Origin: an uncultured Bacteroidales bacterium
GTDB taxonomy: Bacteria > Bacteroidota > Bacteroidia > Bacteroidales > Muribaculaceae
Length of the DNA: 64,000 nt
NCBI GenBank assembly: GCA_902779125.1
Contig: CACZAC010000004.1
Coordinates: 30,519-94,518 of the forward strand
Direction of reading: 5' to 3'
A model generated the notes under the pieces. The model was not told the origin of the DNA. It saw only the letters and a list, made by a program, of their open reading frames with translations, and did not search any database. The position numbers and the translations under genes were made by a program. This document shows positions 43,798 through 54,175 of this stretch, piece by piece. The first letter of the stretch is position 1. Every line of letters begins with the position of its first letter.

Positions 43798-44844
43798 ATG
43801 AGAACCTGCTATACAACCCTAATCATACTGATAACGACACTGCTGTTGACGGTGTGCTCTGGCTGCAGCAAGTCGTCTAACGAACAATTTGACTTTCTGA
43901 ATCGTCTGGGCATCAATATCGACGACAAACTGGTGCTGGGCGACAGTATCGTCATGAACGACATCTACTGCGGAGACCCTAAACAGGATGACAACGAGGT
44001 CGAGGGCAAAGAGTTAACTGCCGAGCAGTACCAGGCGCTCATCGTGCCTGCCGGTATCGATTTCACTGACGTCATGAGCCGATGGATTCTGCTGGGTGTG
44101 CGAGATGTGGGAAATGCCAACACGCTGGCAGCATACTATGCAGGCAGCAGTAGCGGCTACTGTGTGCATCTGATGACCTATAACCGACAAGGGCAGTTGC
44201 TTGACGCCATCAGCCTGCGAGAGTTGCACCTGTTGTGGCGCATCAACCCAATGGATCCTGAGAATTATAACGTCCTCACACTCGACAGCCGTGTCTCTAT
44301 CGGCAACAACAGCTTGGTTCTCCATCGCCTCATGGGTTCCTGCCTCATGGATTATGACAAAGGACTCAAAGGTTCTCCCAAGTGGCAGCAGGCATGGGAT
44401 CAAAGCTATACCATCAATGACAAGGGGCACTTCGTGATACAACAGCAACAAGTGACCATGGAGAAAGGACAGGTCGATAAATATGCCGCCATGGATTTCA
44501 AAATCTGGGACCTGCTGGCTTGCTCACTGCACGACCCCAGCATCATGGATTTCTGGAACGGTTATGAGCCAAGGGTCGTTGAGGCCTACGGCCCCGATTA
44601 TGCCTACAACCCCTTCCCGCTGGATGTCTTGAAACTCTACAACATCAATCCGCAGCGCTTCCTCAGATGGCTCTCGGCGCCCGGCAACCGCGACAACCGG
44701 CTCCTGCCCAATTTCAAGGTTCCCCGTGATGAACGCCCCGCCCTGCTCAAGGAAATCAATCGCCTGGAGGACCCCGAAGCGCGTCTGTGGCTGACGAACA
44801 TAGTCAATTCATGGGACGACACGCCGCTGACCAAGCACCTGTAA
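43798..44844 (+). CDS. Lipoprotein of unknown function
   Basis: The start is at ATG 43798, because MRTCYTTLIILITTLLLTVC plus SGC makes a lipoprotein signal and the promoter box TAAATTTG (43766-43773) lies just upstream; the frame to 43771 runs into that box. The 348-residue product has a beta-rich middle ('SGYCVHLMTYNRQGQLLDAI') and a helical, proline-rich C-terminus. I do not recognise a family. A lipoprotein of similar length and layout lies after ettA (46720), but the similarity between them is weak. Confidence 0.75.
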   Translation: MRTCYTTLIILITTLLLTVCSGCSKSSNEQFDFLNRLGINIDDKLVLGDSIVMNDIYCGDPKQDDNEVEGKELTAEQYQALIVPAGIDFTDVMSRWILLGVRDVGNANTLAAYYAGSSSGYCVHLMTYNRQGQLLDAISLRELHLLWRINPMDPENYNVLTLDSRVSIGNNSLVLHRLMGSCLMDYDKGLKGSPKWQQAWDQSYTINDKGHFVIQQQQVTMEKGQVDKYAAMDFKIWDLLACSLHDPSIMDFWNGYEPRVVEAYGPDYAYNPFPLDVLKLYNINPQRFLRWLSAPGNRDNRLLPNFKVPRDERPALLKEINRLEDPEARLWLTNIVNSWDDTPLTKHL

Positions 44845-44891
44845 ACGATAATGAACTCAGATAAAGATAATTCAAATATATAACAACTATT

Positions 44892-46583
<1,692 letters not shown>

Positions 46584-46586
<3 letters not shown>

Positions 46587-46716
46587 TAGTTAATAGAGAA
46601 TAGTTAATAGTTAATAGTTGGCATCCGCCTGCAACTGACAACTGAAAACTGAAAACTAAAAACTGACAACTGAAAACTAAAAACTGACAACTGAAAACTG
46701 AAAACTAAAATCATTG
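46584..46716 (+). repeat. 7-base repeat tract (TTAATAG block, then AACTGAA/AACTAAA block)
   Basis: The tract begins at the ettA stop codon. About five TTAATAG-type units (46584-46618) are followed by a short spacer (GGCATCCGCCTG) that can be looped by AGTTG/CAACT, and then eleven units of AACTGAC, AACTGAA or AACTAAA in strict 7-base phase (to about 46708). The next ATG is at 46720. It is the longest of at least eight such tracts in the window. Confidence 0.85.
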
Positions 46717-46719
46717 AAT

Positions 46720-47733
46720 ATGAGACATTTTGTTTTAATTATCCTGGCATTAGCCATTGTTTCATGCACGAGCAAGTGGCAACCGGGTGACAGCATCAAC
46801 AACGGTCACGACTTCTTGTGCAATGCGGGCATCTGCGACGACTCGCTGATGCTTAGCAGCAATGACCTCCGCTATGACAACGATGGCGAGAATTTCCCCC
46901 ACATGTTTCTCGACCTGGCTACCTGCGAGGCCATTGGCATTGACAAGATGATGTATGTAGACACAATGAACACAATAGTAAGTGTGTGGGGCGTGAAGGA
47001 CTACCCTGACAAGGGCATCACTCTGCTGTTGGGACATACTTCCTACAGCGACATGCGCACAGGTTGGCTGGCAACATACGGCAAGGAAGGCTTGATTGAC
47101 TTCATGCGCCTGGGTGAATGCGGCGGTGCAGTGAACCTGTCCTACTGGGACGACGTCGACGAGCACACGCGCCACATGGGCATCGACTCGATGCGCATGG
47201 TCATGCCCGACAAGTGGGGCAAACCCATCAATATCAGCCGCTGGATTTCCTACAATGTGCAGCGCGACGGCGTGGACGCCGACTCCACCCTGTGGTTCAT
47301 CCACAACGAGGTCCCCGTCACAATCGGTGATGATGGCATCTTCACCATCGGCAAAATCGGCACCGTCTTTAGTGCCGACACGACACTGCTGACCAACTAT
47401 TGGCGCGACAAGCGACAACTGGAAGTGTTCTCATGGACTCCATTGAGCGACACCACCGTGTATGACCGCTTGAACGCTTTTCTTGAAGGGGCTAAAGGCA
47501 CCATCACCGAACCCAAGCAACTGCTTGGCGATTTCACCATACTGGTAGATGTATTCTTCTACCGTGACACCGATAGATTCATGCGGTGGTGCTGTGAACA
47601 CCCTGACAGCCAGTTGACAAAAGGCATGGTGTTTAGTTACAAGGAGGTAAGCACCGAGTGGCTGCTTGACCAGTTAAAGAGAATCAAGGACCAACAGGTC
47701 TTCACTCGCAGCAAGAAACTACTGGGACTCTAA
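46720..47733 (+). CDS. Lipoprotein of unknown function
   Basis: The start is ATG 46720 (MRHFVLIILALAIVSC, a lipoprotein signal); a frame from a TTG at 46714 adds two residues only. The 337-residue product has no family I recognise. It shows a beta-rich body with phrases such as 'MNTIVSVWGVKDYPDKGITL' and 'GIFTIGKIGTVFSADTTL', which might fit a small propeller, and a helical end. It follows ettA in the same orientation across a 7-base repeat tract. A perfect terminator hairpin follows at 47760. Confidence 0.75.
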   Translation: MRHFVLIILALAIVSCTSKWQPGDSINNGHDFLCNAGICDDSLMLSSNDLRYDNDGENFPHMFLDLATCEAIGIDKMMYVDTMNTIVSVWGVKDYPDKGITLLLGHTSYSDMRTGWLATYGKEGLIDFMRLGECGGAVNLSYWDDVDEHTRHMGIDSMRMVMPDKWGKPINISRWISYNVQRDGVDADSTLWFIHNEVPVTIGDDGIFTIGKIGTVFSADTTLLTNYWRDKRQLEVFSWTPLSDTTVYDRLNAFLEGAKGTITEPKQLLGDFTILVDVFFYRDTDRFMRWCCEHPDSQLTKGMVFSYKEVSTEWLLDQLKRIKDQQVFTRSKKLLGL

Positions 47734-47759
47734 TTCCCGATAGAAATAACCGTAATAAT

Positions 47760-47798
47760 GGAGATGACGGGCTCAAATCAACCCGTCATCTCCGTTTT
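47760..47798. terminator. Terminator between convergent genes
   Basis: GGAGATGACGGG (47760-47771) pairs perfectly with CCCGTCATCTCC (47782-47793) and is followed by GTTTTAT. It lies 26 bp after the stop of the 46720 gene and runs directly into a 9-base repeat. Confidence 0.85.
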
Positions 47799-47852
47799 AT
47801 CCGTCAAATCCGTTAAATCCGTAATCTCCGTCACATCCGTCACATCCGCTTC
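47784..47852. repeat. 9-base degenerate tandem repeat (TCCGTNNNN)
   Basis: Seven units in exact 9-base phase begin TCCGT or TCCGC (TCCGTTTTA, TCCGTCAAA, TCCGTTAAA, TCCGTAATC, TCCGTCACA twice, TCCGCTTCC). They lie between the terminator stem and the end of the minus-strand gene at 47857. Confidence 0.8.
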
Positions 47853-47856
47853 CAGG

Positions 47857-48174
47857 CTACACATCGGCTTCGTGGAGCAGTGAGGCGATGGTCTGCCACA
47901 GGACAGTGAGGGTGGCGACACCCATCATCACATTGTAGAGCACGTCGCGCACGGTAATGGCACCCCAATCCTGGCCGCGCCACATCATCAGCCAGCACAC
48001 TACACAAGCCACAAGGGCAATGGCATAGACCACTGTCGTGGCCCACGACCCGCGAGGTCGCTTCTCGGGCAGCTTGTTGAGTACGCGGCGGGTGAACCAG
48101 GGATTCTCCCCTGGGTCATGCGCGCCTTGCTTGAGTATCTGCGCCAGTTTCTTGTCTTCTTCGTTGGTATTCAT
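47857..48174 (-). CDS. Small membrane protein downstream of an ECF sigma factor
   Basis: The 105-residue product has a charged N-terminal half ('EEDKKLAQILKQGAHDP', 'NPWFTRRVLNKLPEK') and two membrane helices (about 44-66 and 77-98). It follows the sigma gene by 53 bp in the same operon, across a 7-base repeat tract. The position and layout are those of membrane partners that regulate sigma factors in Bacteroidetes, but no anti-sigma zinc motif is visible. Function unknown. Confidence 0.75.
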   Translation of the reverse strand: MNTNEEDKKLAQILKQGAHDPGENPWFTRRVLNKLPEKRPRGSWATTVVYAIALVACVVCWLMMWRGQDWGAITVRDVLYNVMMGVATLTVLWQTIASLLHEADV

Positions 48175-48193
48175 ATCTTCTTTGATTCTTAAT

Positions 48194-48236
48194 TGAAAAG
48201 CAACTATTAACTATTCTCTATTAACTATTAACTGTT
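48194..48236 (-). repeat. 7-base repeat tract between the sigma factor and small membrane protein genes
   Basis: On the minus strand the tract opens with CAGTTAATAGTTAATAGAGA followed by ATAGTTAATAGTTG, almost identical to the start of the tract after ettA on the other strand. The sigma gene stop codon TAA is in the first unit. Confidence 0.8.
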
Positions 48237-48758
48237 AATAAAATGTTTCATTTTGCCTTTGGCGCGGTGTATGAACGATTTCACCGAGCCTTCGGGCATC
48301 TGCATGATTTTTGCCACTTGTTTGATGGGCTGGTCCTCGATATAGAACAGGGTGACAGCAACGCGCTCGTTGTCGTTGAGGCATGCCAAAGCCTCCTGCA
48401 CCGTCATCGAAGCGTCTATAGCGTCAGAGGCTGCAGTACTGACGTCACCCAGGCGGGCAATATCCTCGACATGCTCCTCTTGATGGCGACGGGTGTGGGA
48501 GTAGAATTCGTTGTAGGCAATGCGGTACAACCAGGTACCAAAAGACGAAAGCCCCTTGAAACCGCGTATGCCCACGTAAGCCTTGATGAATGTCTCCTGC
48601 GCCAGGTCGTCGGTCAGCATCTCATCGCCCATGGTCAGGTTCAGCAAGAACCGACGCACACGCGGCTGATAAGCCTCGACGAGCCTGCCGAATGCGTCCC
48701 GGTTGTCAGCCAGGGCGCATTGCGACAGCAGTCTTATTTCATCAAGCTTGGACAGCAT
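48228..48758 (-). CDS. ECF-type RNA polymerase sigma-70 factor
   Basis: The 176-residue protein has sigma region 2 ('FGRLVEAYQPRVRRFLLNLT', 'DLAQETFIKAY', 'SSFGTWLYRIAYNEFYSHTR') and region 4 ('CLNDNERVAVTLFYIEDQPI', 'MQMPEGSVKSFIHRAKGKMK'). It directs transcription of a small regulon, probably including its own operon (ECF-type promoter at 49801-49831). It lies between a membrane protein gene upstream and a small membrane protein gene downstream. Its stop codon TAA is in the first unit of a 7-base repeat tract. Confidence 0.93.
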   Translation of the reverse strand: MLSKLDEIRLLSQCALADNRDAFGRLVEAYQPRVRRFLLNLTMGDEMLTDDLAQETFIKAYVGIRGFKGLSSFGTWLYRIAYNEFYSHTRRHQEEHVEDIARLGDVSTAASDAIDASMTVQEALACLNDNERVAVTLFYIEDQPIKQVAKIMQMPEGSVKSFIHRAKGKMKHFINS

Positions 48759-48833
48759 TGTTCTGTTACTTTATCTTCTATTGGCCTCAAGCTAAGCCAC
48801 TAAGGCGCGAAGATTCATGTTAGACACTCGGAA

Positions 48834-49727
48834 TTAATAGGGTTGGAAGGGTGAGTTGTCGTCCTCCTTGTAGTCCTCATCAAAGGGAGGCGGTACGGAG
48901 GTGCCTTGACGCATGGGCTCACGAGGTGGCATCTGCTGGCCGCGCTTCCAAGCCTCCTGCAGGGCCTTTTGCTCCTTGTAGAGGATAAATCCCTTGCAAA
49001 CACCCACGAAAATCAGGGCCAAGCCGATGGGCCAAAACGGATTATCGAATTCACCAATCGCCACGCTGAAGAGTACCAGCAAAGTACCCCAGCCAATCCA
49101 CTTGACAGCAGGCATCAAGGCGCGCCAGTTGACCATATCGGTCATCACGATGGGATCATTAGGCGTCTGGCCACTGATGGGAGTACCTACAGGCACCTGG
49201 CCAGGTTGCACCGGGGGAGCAGCGGTAACGACAGGCTGCTGCACATAGATGGCACTGCGCTTCACATCATTGAGTGACAGCTCGTTGAGTGGATAGTTGT
49301 TCTCGATGGCTTTCTCGATAACACGGTACTTGTTGCGGCGGTTCAAGAAGCGGAAGAACAGTACCAGGGCTACCAGTCCAAGCAAACAGAAAGAACCGCT
49401 GATGGCCCATTGTTTGGCCACACTTGCCCACTGGTTGCTGATCTCTTTAATGTCTTCGGGAGCAAGTTCGCCCCTTTGGTCACCAAATTCCACGGTGGTA
49501 CCAGAACCAGAGGTCAAGGTGTCGTCAAGCGCCTCGTTGATACGGTCGCGCACTTTCTGGGGAATTCCGCTCACGGTGATTTCTTCGTCGCCATCGGTCA
49601 CGACAATCGAGTCGCCCTTGAATGACACATGTGTTTTGCTGGTGGGCTGTGCCGTGACAGTCGGTACGGCTGAGGCAGTAATTGCCAGCATCAGAATCAT
49701 CGCCAGTGTTAAAATCGTCTTTTTCAT
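48834..49727 (-). CDS. Exported membrane protein in sigma-factor operon (DUF6249-like)
   Basis: The 297-residue protein has a signal peptide, a periplasmic part ('KGDSIVVTDGDEEITVSGIP'), a membrane helix (about 108-130), a cytosolic 'NRRNKYRVIEKAIENNYPLNE' segment typical of DUF6249, two more helices (about 200-240) and a Pro-rich tail. It is first gene of the operon that carries an ECF sigma factor 75 bp downstream, so it may be a sensor or a target of that sigma factor. Function unknown. Confidence 0.8.
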   Translation of the reverse strand: MKKTILTLAMILMLAITASAVPTVTAQPTSKTHVSFKGDSIVVTDGDEEITVSGIPQKVRDRINEALDDTLTSGSGTTVEFGDQRGELAPEDIKEISNQWASVAKQWAISGSFCLLGLVALVLFFRFLNRRNKYRVIEKAIENNYPLNELSLNDVKRSAIYVQQPVVTAAPPVQPGQVPVGTPISGQTPNDPIVMTDMVNWRALMPAVKWIGWGTLLVLFSVAIGEFDNPFWPIGLALIFVGVCKGFILYKEQKALQEAWKRGQQMPPREPMRQGTSVPPPFDEDYKEDDNSPFQPY

Positions 49728-49800
49728 TGTCTTATTGTTTTAGTTGTTTTTGTAATTGCTAACATCTTAGAGTTAAAGCGCTAAAAGCTCTTTTCATGCA

Positions 49801-49831
49801 TTAGACGCACCAGTGACTCAAAAAAGTTGCA
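49801..49831 (-). promoter_or_regulatory. ECF-sigma-type promoter of the 49727-47857 operon
   Basis: On the minus strand, TGCAACTT (49831-49824), a 16-nt spacer and CGTCTAA (49807-49801) match the usual ECF -35/-10 layout. The same GTGCGTCTAA core occurs before the other ECF sigma operon (54176-54185). Autoregulation is inferred. Confidence 0.6.
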
Positions 49832-49941
49832 CAAAGATGAAAAAAAAAATTCGAATCAACTCAAAAATAGCCTGATTATTAGGGCTGAATGAATTGCAAA
49901 GGTAACGAAAATAAATTTTTGTCCAAAATATCCCTTTAGGT

Positions 49942-50067
49942 GAAGTTCGTCTTCGACGCACTTCCCTCTGGCAACGTCTTGACACCAAGCGGCGCGCATC
50001 CTCGATGCGCTTGCATGGTGTTTCTCATTGAAATCGGGTCATCGACCCGATTGACCTCTTCGAGGCC
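49942..50067. repeat. Array of four tri-loop hairpins closed by TCNTCGA
   Basis: Four inverted repeats stand in a row, each with a 3-nt loop in the core TC-NTC-GA: 49942-49964 (CGTC/GACG), 49982-50021 (GCGCATC/GATGCGC inside ACACCA/TGGTGT), 50032-50052 (AATCGGGTC/GACCCGATT) and 50053-50067 (CCTC/GAGG). They may be a structured RNA or a short palindromic DNA element. Confidence 0.65.
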
Positions 50068-50185
50068 ATCGCAGCAACTTTGATTGAAAAAAAGTTGCAC
50101 AAAGATGAAAAATTTTTTAGAAAAAACCGCTAACTTTGTGGCAATTAACCAAAATAATTATAATAACTTCTAAAAAATCTTCGCT

Positions 50186-52828
50186 ATGATGAAAAGATTC
50201 TTTCTCTTGATCGTTGCCTTTGCCTTGTCTGTCGGCATCGGCATCAACGCTGACGAGGCACAAAAGCGCGAGATGCGTGCCGCCTGGATTGCTACGGTCT
50301 ATCGCATCGACTGGCCAACCTCTGTGGACAATGCCACTGCCCAGAAAAACGAATTCAACGCCTATCTGGACCAATTTCAAGCTCAAAACATCAACACGGT
50401 TTTCCTACAGGTGCGCACGATGTGTGATGCCTTCTATCGGTCGAGTTACGAGCCCTGGTCAAGTTATCTGACCGGCACGCGCGGCAAAGACCCGGGCTAC
50501 GACCCGCTGGAGTATGCCGTTGCCCAGTGCCATGCACGCGGCATCCAGTGCCATGCCTGGATTAACCCCTACCGCTGGAGTACTGGCTCGGACTGGAACA
50601 CGCCACAGGACCAACAACTGAAAAACTCTGGCATGCTGCTCTCCTACACCAACGGCTCTACAACGACCACCATCCTCAACCCTGGTCTGCCCGAGACACG
50701 AGAGCGCATCTGCAACGTCATCAGGGAAATCATCACCAACTATGATGTGGACGGCATCGTCTTCGACGACTACTTCTACCCCAACGGCATTCCCACCACC
50801 AACAAGGCCGAGGACTATAACTTGTGGAACAATTCGGGTGTGGACATGACCTTTGCCGACTGGCGCCGCAACAACGTCAACATGATGGTCAGGAATGTCT
50901 ATAACATGATTCAGGAGGTGAAGCCCGAGGTGCGCTTCGGCATCAGCCCCGCTGGTGTGGCAGGCACAGCCAGCACATCGGCAGGCCGACATGGTGTCAT
51001 CCCCTGCCCCACCGGCAGTGACTGGCAGTATAACGGCATCTTCAGCGACCCGTTGGCATGGCTCGAGGAGGGTACCATCGACTACATCTCACCACAGCTC
51101 TACTGGAAGACCACCCACGCGACCAATCCGTTCGGCCCTCTTACCCAATGGTGGAGCTACTGCGCCCACCACTTCGGCCGCCATCACTATGCGAGCCACA
51201 GCATCTCATTCCTCGCTTCGTCGAGCAACACGACCAGCGACTGGGCCGAAATCACCAAGCAAATCAACTTCTCACGCCAGTATACCGAGGACAACGCTCC
51301 TGGCGTCGTGCTCTACAGCGCCAAGAACATCAACGGCAACAATGGCGGTGTCAGCGGTCTGGGCAATTACTTGCTTGCCAACGTCTTCCAGCATCCCGCC
51401 ATGATTCCCGCCTTGACGTGGAAGACCGCACCTGGTTATGGTGCACCTGCCAATCTCGCCCAAGACGAGGACCGATTAACATGGGACATCCAAGAGGGCA
51501 TACTGGTCAAGTACTCGGTCTATGCAGTCCCCATTGACGTCACTATCGAGAATGCCACCAGCACCGCCTTCGACGGCATCAAGAGCGACTATCTGCTTGG
51601 CGTGACCTACAAGCCCGAATACATCCTGCCTAGTGACTACCGCAGCGGCTACTGGTATGCCGTGTGTGTCATCGATGGTTATGGTAACGAGAGCGAACCC
51701 GCCTATCTGGGCGTTATCGACAACCCGCCCACACCCGTGACCTACAAACTCGAGAAAGTGTGGGAAATCAACGACCTCAGCTTCCTTAATACCGCCGATG
51801 CGCGCCAGGGCTTCGGCATGGACGGCAAGTTCTACATCAACGACAAGGGCACCAGCACCATCCTCGTGGTGGACCAGAACGGTTTGACGGGCGAAACATT
51901 TGAGGGTGGCGCCAACGTGGGCCTCACCCGTGACGAGGCAGGCAACCTCGTCGTGGGCAACGCCATCTTCCCCGACCCGTGGTCACGTCCCGAAATCAAG
52001 GTCATCGACCGTGCAACCGGCGAAGCGGTGACTTACACGCTTCCTGCCGACGTTACCGACTTCGGACGCAGCGACCTTTTGGGCTTTGCACGGGGCAACC
52101 TGTTGGAGAACGGCGAATTCTTCATCGTGGGCGGCAATAGCGGCACGACCATCAGCCGCATCACCATCACCGATGGCGAACTGGACACCGACAACACCTA
52201 CCTTGCCAACTGCGACGGGGTGGCAGCAACGACAGGCACTTTGCTGAACGCCTACACCGACCTGAACGGCGAGGAGGCCATACTGTATGTCAACCGTTCC
52301 AGCACGGTGAAGAAACTTACGCCCAACGGCGATAACTTTGACGCCGTCACCATTGACCTGCCCAACAAGGGCAACTGCAACGGTGCATTCCCATTCATCT
52401 GGGACGGCAAGGAGCTGGTGGTCTATCCCACCCCCGCCAACTATCTGGATGGTTTTGCCATCGCCCAAGCCAATGCAACCGAGCCTCTGGCCTATGCCGA
52501 GCAGACCGTCTCGGTCAATGCCAACAGCTTCCAGGCCAACTGGCTCAACGCCGAGGTCGTTGACCGCCGCCATGTGACGATTTACCAATACTACCCTGGC
52601 GGTCACATCACCGTCTGGAGTCTGGTCAAGGAAGGCGGCATCCTGCGCGGCGATGCCGACGAGAGTGGCGACATCAACATCACCGACGCCACCGTTCTCA
52701 TCGACTACCTGCTGAGTGGCAGCAACGACATCAATATCGACAATGCCGATTGTGACCTCAACGGTGAAATCACCATCACCGATGTCACCGTCCTCATCGA
52801 CTACCTGCTGAGCGGCACCTGGCCTTAA
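50186..52828 (+). CDS. GHL10/DUF187 family glycoside hydrolase with C-terminal dockerin
   Basis: The 880-residue secreted protein has a signal peptide (about 1-22) and a family-10-like barrel of the GHL10 (DigH-like) type. 'REMRAAWIATVYRIDWP' opens the barrel and 'VDGIVFDDYFYP' (188-199) is the signature with the catalytic acid. Relatives cut denuded peptidoglycan glycan chains in some bacteria; the substrate here is unknown. Residues about 400-500 form an Fn3-like domain and 515-820 a beta-propeller-like region. The end is a dockerin pair ('GDADESGDINITDATVLIDY', 'CDLNGEITITDVTVLIDYLL') of a different subtype from those in the peptidases. Confidence 0.9.
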   Translation: MMKRFFLLIVAFALSVGIGINADEAQKREMRAAWIATVYRIDWPTSVDNATAQKNEFNAYLDQFQAQNINTVFLQVRTMCDAFYRSSYEPWSSYLTGTRGKDPGYDPLEYAVAQCHARGIQCHAWINPYRWSTGSDWNTPQDQQLKNSGMLLSYTNGSTTTTILNPGLPETRERICNVIREIITNYDVDGIVFDDYFYPNGIPTTNKAEDYNLWNNSGVDMTFADWRRNNVNMMVRNVYNMIQEVKPEVRFGISPAGVAGTASTSAGRHGVIPCPTGSDWQYNGIFSDPLAWLEEGTIDYISPQLYWKTTHATNPFGPLTQWWSYCAHHFGRHHYASHSISFLASSSNTTSDWAEITKQINFSRQYTEDNAPGVVLYSAKNINGNNGGVSGLGNYLLANVFQHPAMIPALTWKTAPGYGAPANLAQDEDRLTWDIQEGILVKYSVYAVPIDVTIENATSTAFDGIKSDYLLGVTYKPEYILPSDYRSGYWYAVCVIDGYGNESEPAYLGVIDNPPTPVTYKLEKVWEINDLSFLNTADARQGFGMDGKFYINDKGTSTILVVDQNGLTGETFEGGANVGLTRDEAGNLVVGNAIFPDPWSRPEIKVIDRATGEAVTYTLPADVTDFGRSDLLGFARGNLLENGEFFIVGGNSGTTISRITITDGELDTDNTYLANCDGVAATTGTLLNAYTDLNGEEAILYVNRSSTVKKLTPNGDNFDAVTIDLPNKGNCNGAFPFIWDGKELVVYPTPANYLDGFAIAQANATEPLAYAEQTVSVNANSFQANWLNAEVVDRRHVTIYQYYPGGHITVWSLVKEGGILRGDADESGDINITDATVLIDYLLSGSNDINIDNADCDLNGEITITDVTVLIDYLLSGTWP

Positions 52829-52843
52829 GCCTGTAAGGCTGAC

Positions 52844-53024
52844 AGGTTATAGGCAGGGGTGGAGCAAAGCGGAACCCCTGTGTAGATGACACACCCAAAT
52901 AATAGCCCCAAAGGGGCGGCAGATTGTTCTCAAGGACACTGCCGCCCCTTTGGGGCTAGATTGACCGTTAACTATTGCAAGGGTTCCACTCGGCTTTGCC
53001 TCGTTACACCCCTGCCTATAACCT
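52844..53024. repeat. 181-bp nested palindromic element
   Basis: Perfect 18-bp outer arms (52844-52861 with 53007-53024) enclose a less perfect middle pair (GCAAAGCGGAACCCCT against its counterpart near 52980-53000) and a perfect 19-bp inner stem (52904-52922 with 52939-52957). It lies between convergent genes. It is long, multi-tiered and has little T tail, so it looks more like a small palindromic repeat element than a plain terminator. Confidence 0.8.
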
Positions 53025-53073
53025 AGGTGCCCTCTAACGGGGCTTTTAGGTCGCACACTGATATGTTATAAGG

Positions 53074-53649
53074 TCACTTGGTATCTTCCAAATCCTCGAG
53101 TTGCTCAAGGACGTCGCGGTAGTGGCGCTGGGTCTTGAAGTGCACTTTCAGGCCAACCAAAGCGCCAATAAGGATGCCCACGATGCAACAAGGCACTAAA
53201 TACTCGCTGCCTCCTGTCTGCTGTGCCATCTCATAGACAGCCCATGAGGCCCAAGCCAATGCCACAGGAATACCGAACCACGGCCAGTTGCCATCGCGCT
53301 TCTTGGCAAGAGCCAGTTTGCGCTTCACCTCCACCAGGTTACCACCCATCAAGTCATCATCGCGCAGGTCACGGCTGTTATAGTACATGAACCCCACTAC
53401 TATGAGCATCAGAGCACACATCGCGAGCCACAAGCCCACAGAGAGCCCATTCAACATCACAAAGGCCCAGTAGCCATAAGGTATCATCACCAGGGCAATA
53501 ATCCCCAAAACAAGATAGCGCCTGTTGATGGTACTTACACCCCGCTTGATGGAGCGGCGGATGAAGCGGTCGTTCACAATCGTCTGGCTCTCGAGTTTAT
53601 CTTTCAATATCGCCATTTGCTGGCGCATTTCTTCAAGTTCGTTGTCCAT
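53074..53649 (-). CDS. Membrane protein downstream of an ECF sigma factor
   Basis: The 191-residue product has an N-terminal helical segment ('LEEMRQQMAILKDKLESQTI', coiled-coil-like) followed by two pairs of membrane helices (about 46-64 with 70-88, and about 128-142 with 150-168) and a charged tail. It begins 16 bp after the sigma gene, so the pair is co-translated and this is a likely membrane-bound regulator of the sigma factor. I see no defined anti-sigma domain. Confidence 0.8.
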   Translation of the reverse strand: MDNELEEMRQQMAILKDKLESQTIVNDRFIRRSIKRGVSTINRRYLVLGIIALVMIPYGYWAFVMLNGLSVGLWLAMCALMLIVVGFMYYNSRDLRDDDLMGGNLVEVKRKLALAKKRDGNWPWFGIPVALAWASWAVYEMAQQTGGSEYLVPCCIVGILIGALVGLKVHFKTQRHYRDVLEQLEDLEDTK

Positions 53650-53665
53650 AATCTTAAAATCTTTT

Positions 53666-54142
53666 TTAATCGTTCATTTTTTTGAGTTGTTCTTTGATAC
53701 GGAAAAGGCGGGTAGCCACTGCGGTCGTCGATATACCGACAACTTGCCCGATTTCCTCATAGGGCATGTTCTCTAGCCATAACAGCACAATAGCGCGGTC
53801 AAAGGGCTGCAAGCGGCTGATGCGCTTGTGAAGCATGTCCACCTGACGGGTATCCTCGTCGTGGTCCTCAAACAGGTTGATGTTCATCGACAGCGGCTCG
53901 GTCTCAGTGCGGCGTTTCTTGCGTTCCTGCGAGATGCAGGTGTTCAGCGCCACGCGGTAAATCCACGTCTTCACATTGCTGCGGTTCTCGAATCCCTCAA
54001 AGCCCCGCCACAGGTTGATGACCGCCTCTTGAAAGAGGTCGTTCACCTCGTTGGCATCTTTCGAGAACATGTAGCACACGGTATAGATAGTGCTCTTGTT
54101 CTGCTTGATGGTCTGTGCAAATTTGCTTTCCAGTTCGTTCAT
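53666..54142 (-). CDS. ECF-type RNA polymerase sigma-70 factor
   Basis: The 158-residue protein has region 2 ('IYTVCYMFSKDANEVNDLFQ', 'NVKTWIYRVALNTCISQERK') and region 4 ('LQPFDRAIVLLWLENMPYEE', 'GISTTAVATRLFRIKEQLKK'). The upstream region carries GTGCGTCTAA, the same core as before the other sigma operon, so autoregulation is likely. The following gene encodes a membrane protein. Confidence 0.93.
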   Translation of the reverse strand: MNELESKFAQTIKQNKSTIYTVCYMFSKDANEVNDLFQEAVINLWRGFEGFENRSNVKTWIYRVALNTCISQERKKRRTETEPLSMNINLFEDHDEDTRQVDMLHKRISRLQPFDRAIVLLWLENMPYEEIGQVVGISTTAVATRLFRIKEQLKKMND

Positions 54143-54175
54143 TTTTCTAGCGTTTTAAAACTTTCTTTTTGCCCG

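Larger units (their letters stand above)
49728..50185. other. Divergent regulatory region with ECF promoter, repeated 25-mer and hairpin array
   Basis: This 458-bp region has no gene. From left to right it holds an ECF-type promoter for the minus operon (49801-49831), a 25-bp sequence (49820-49844) repeated exactly at 50088-50112, four consecutive tri-loop hairpins (49942-50067), and a TAACTTTG box (50131-50138) that may serve the plus gene at 50186. Confidence 0.7.
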
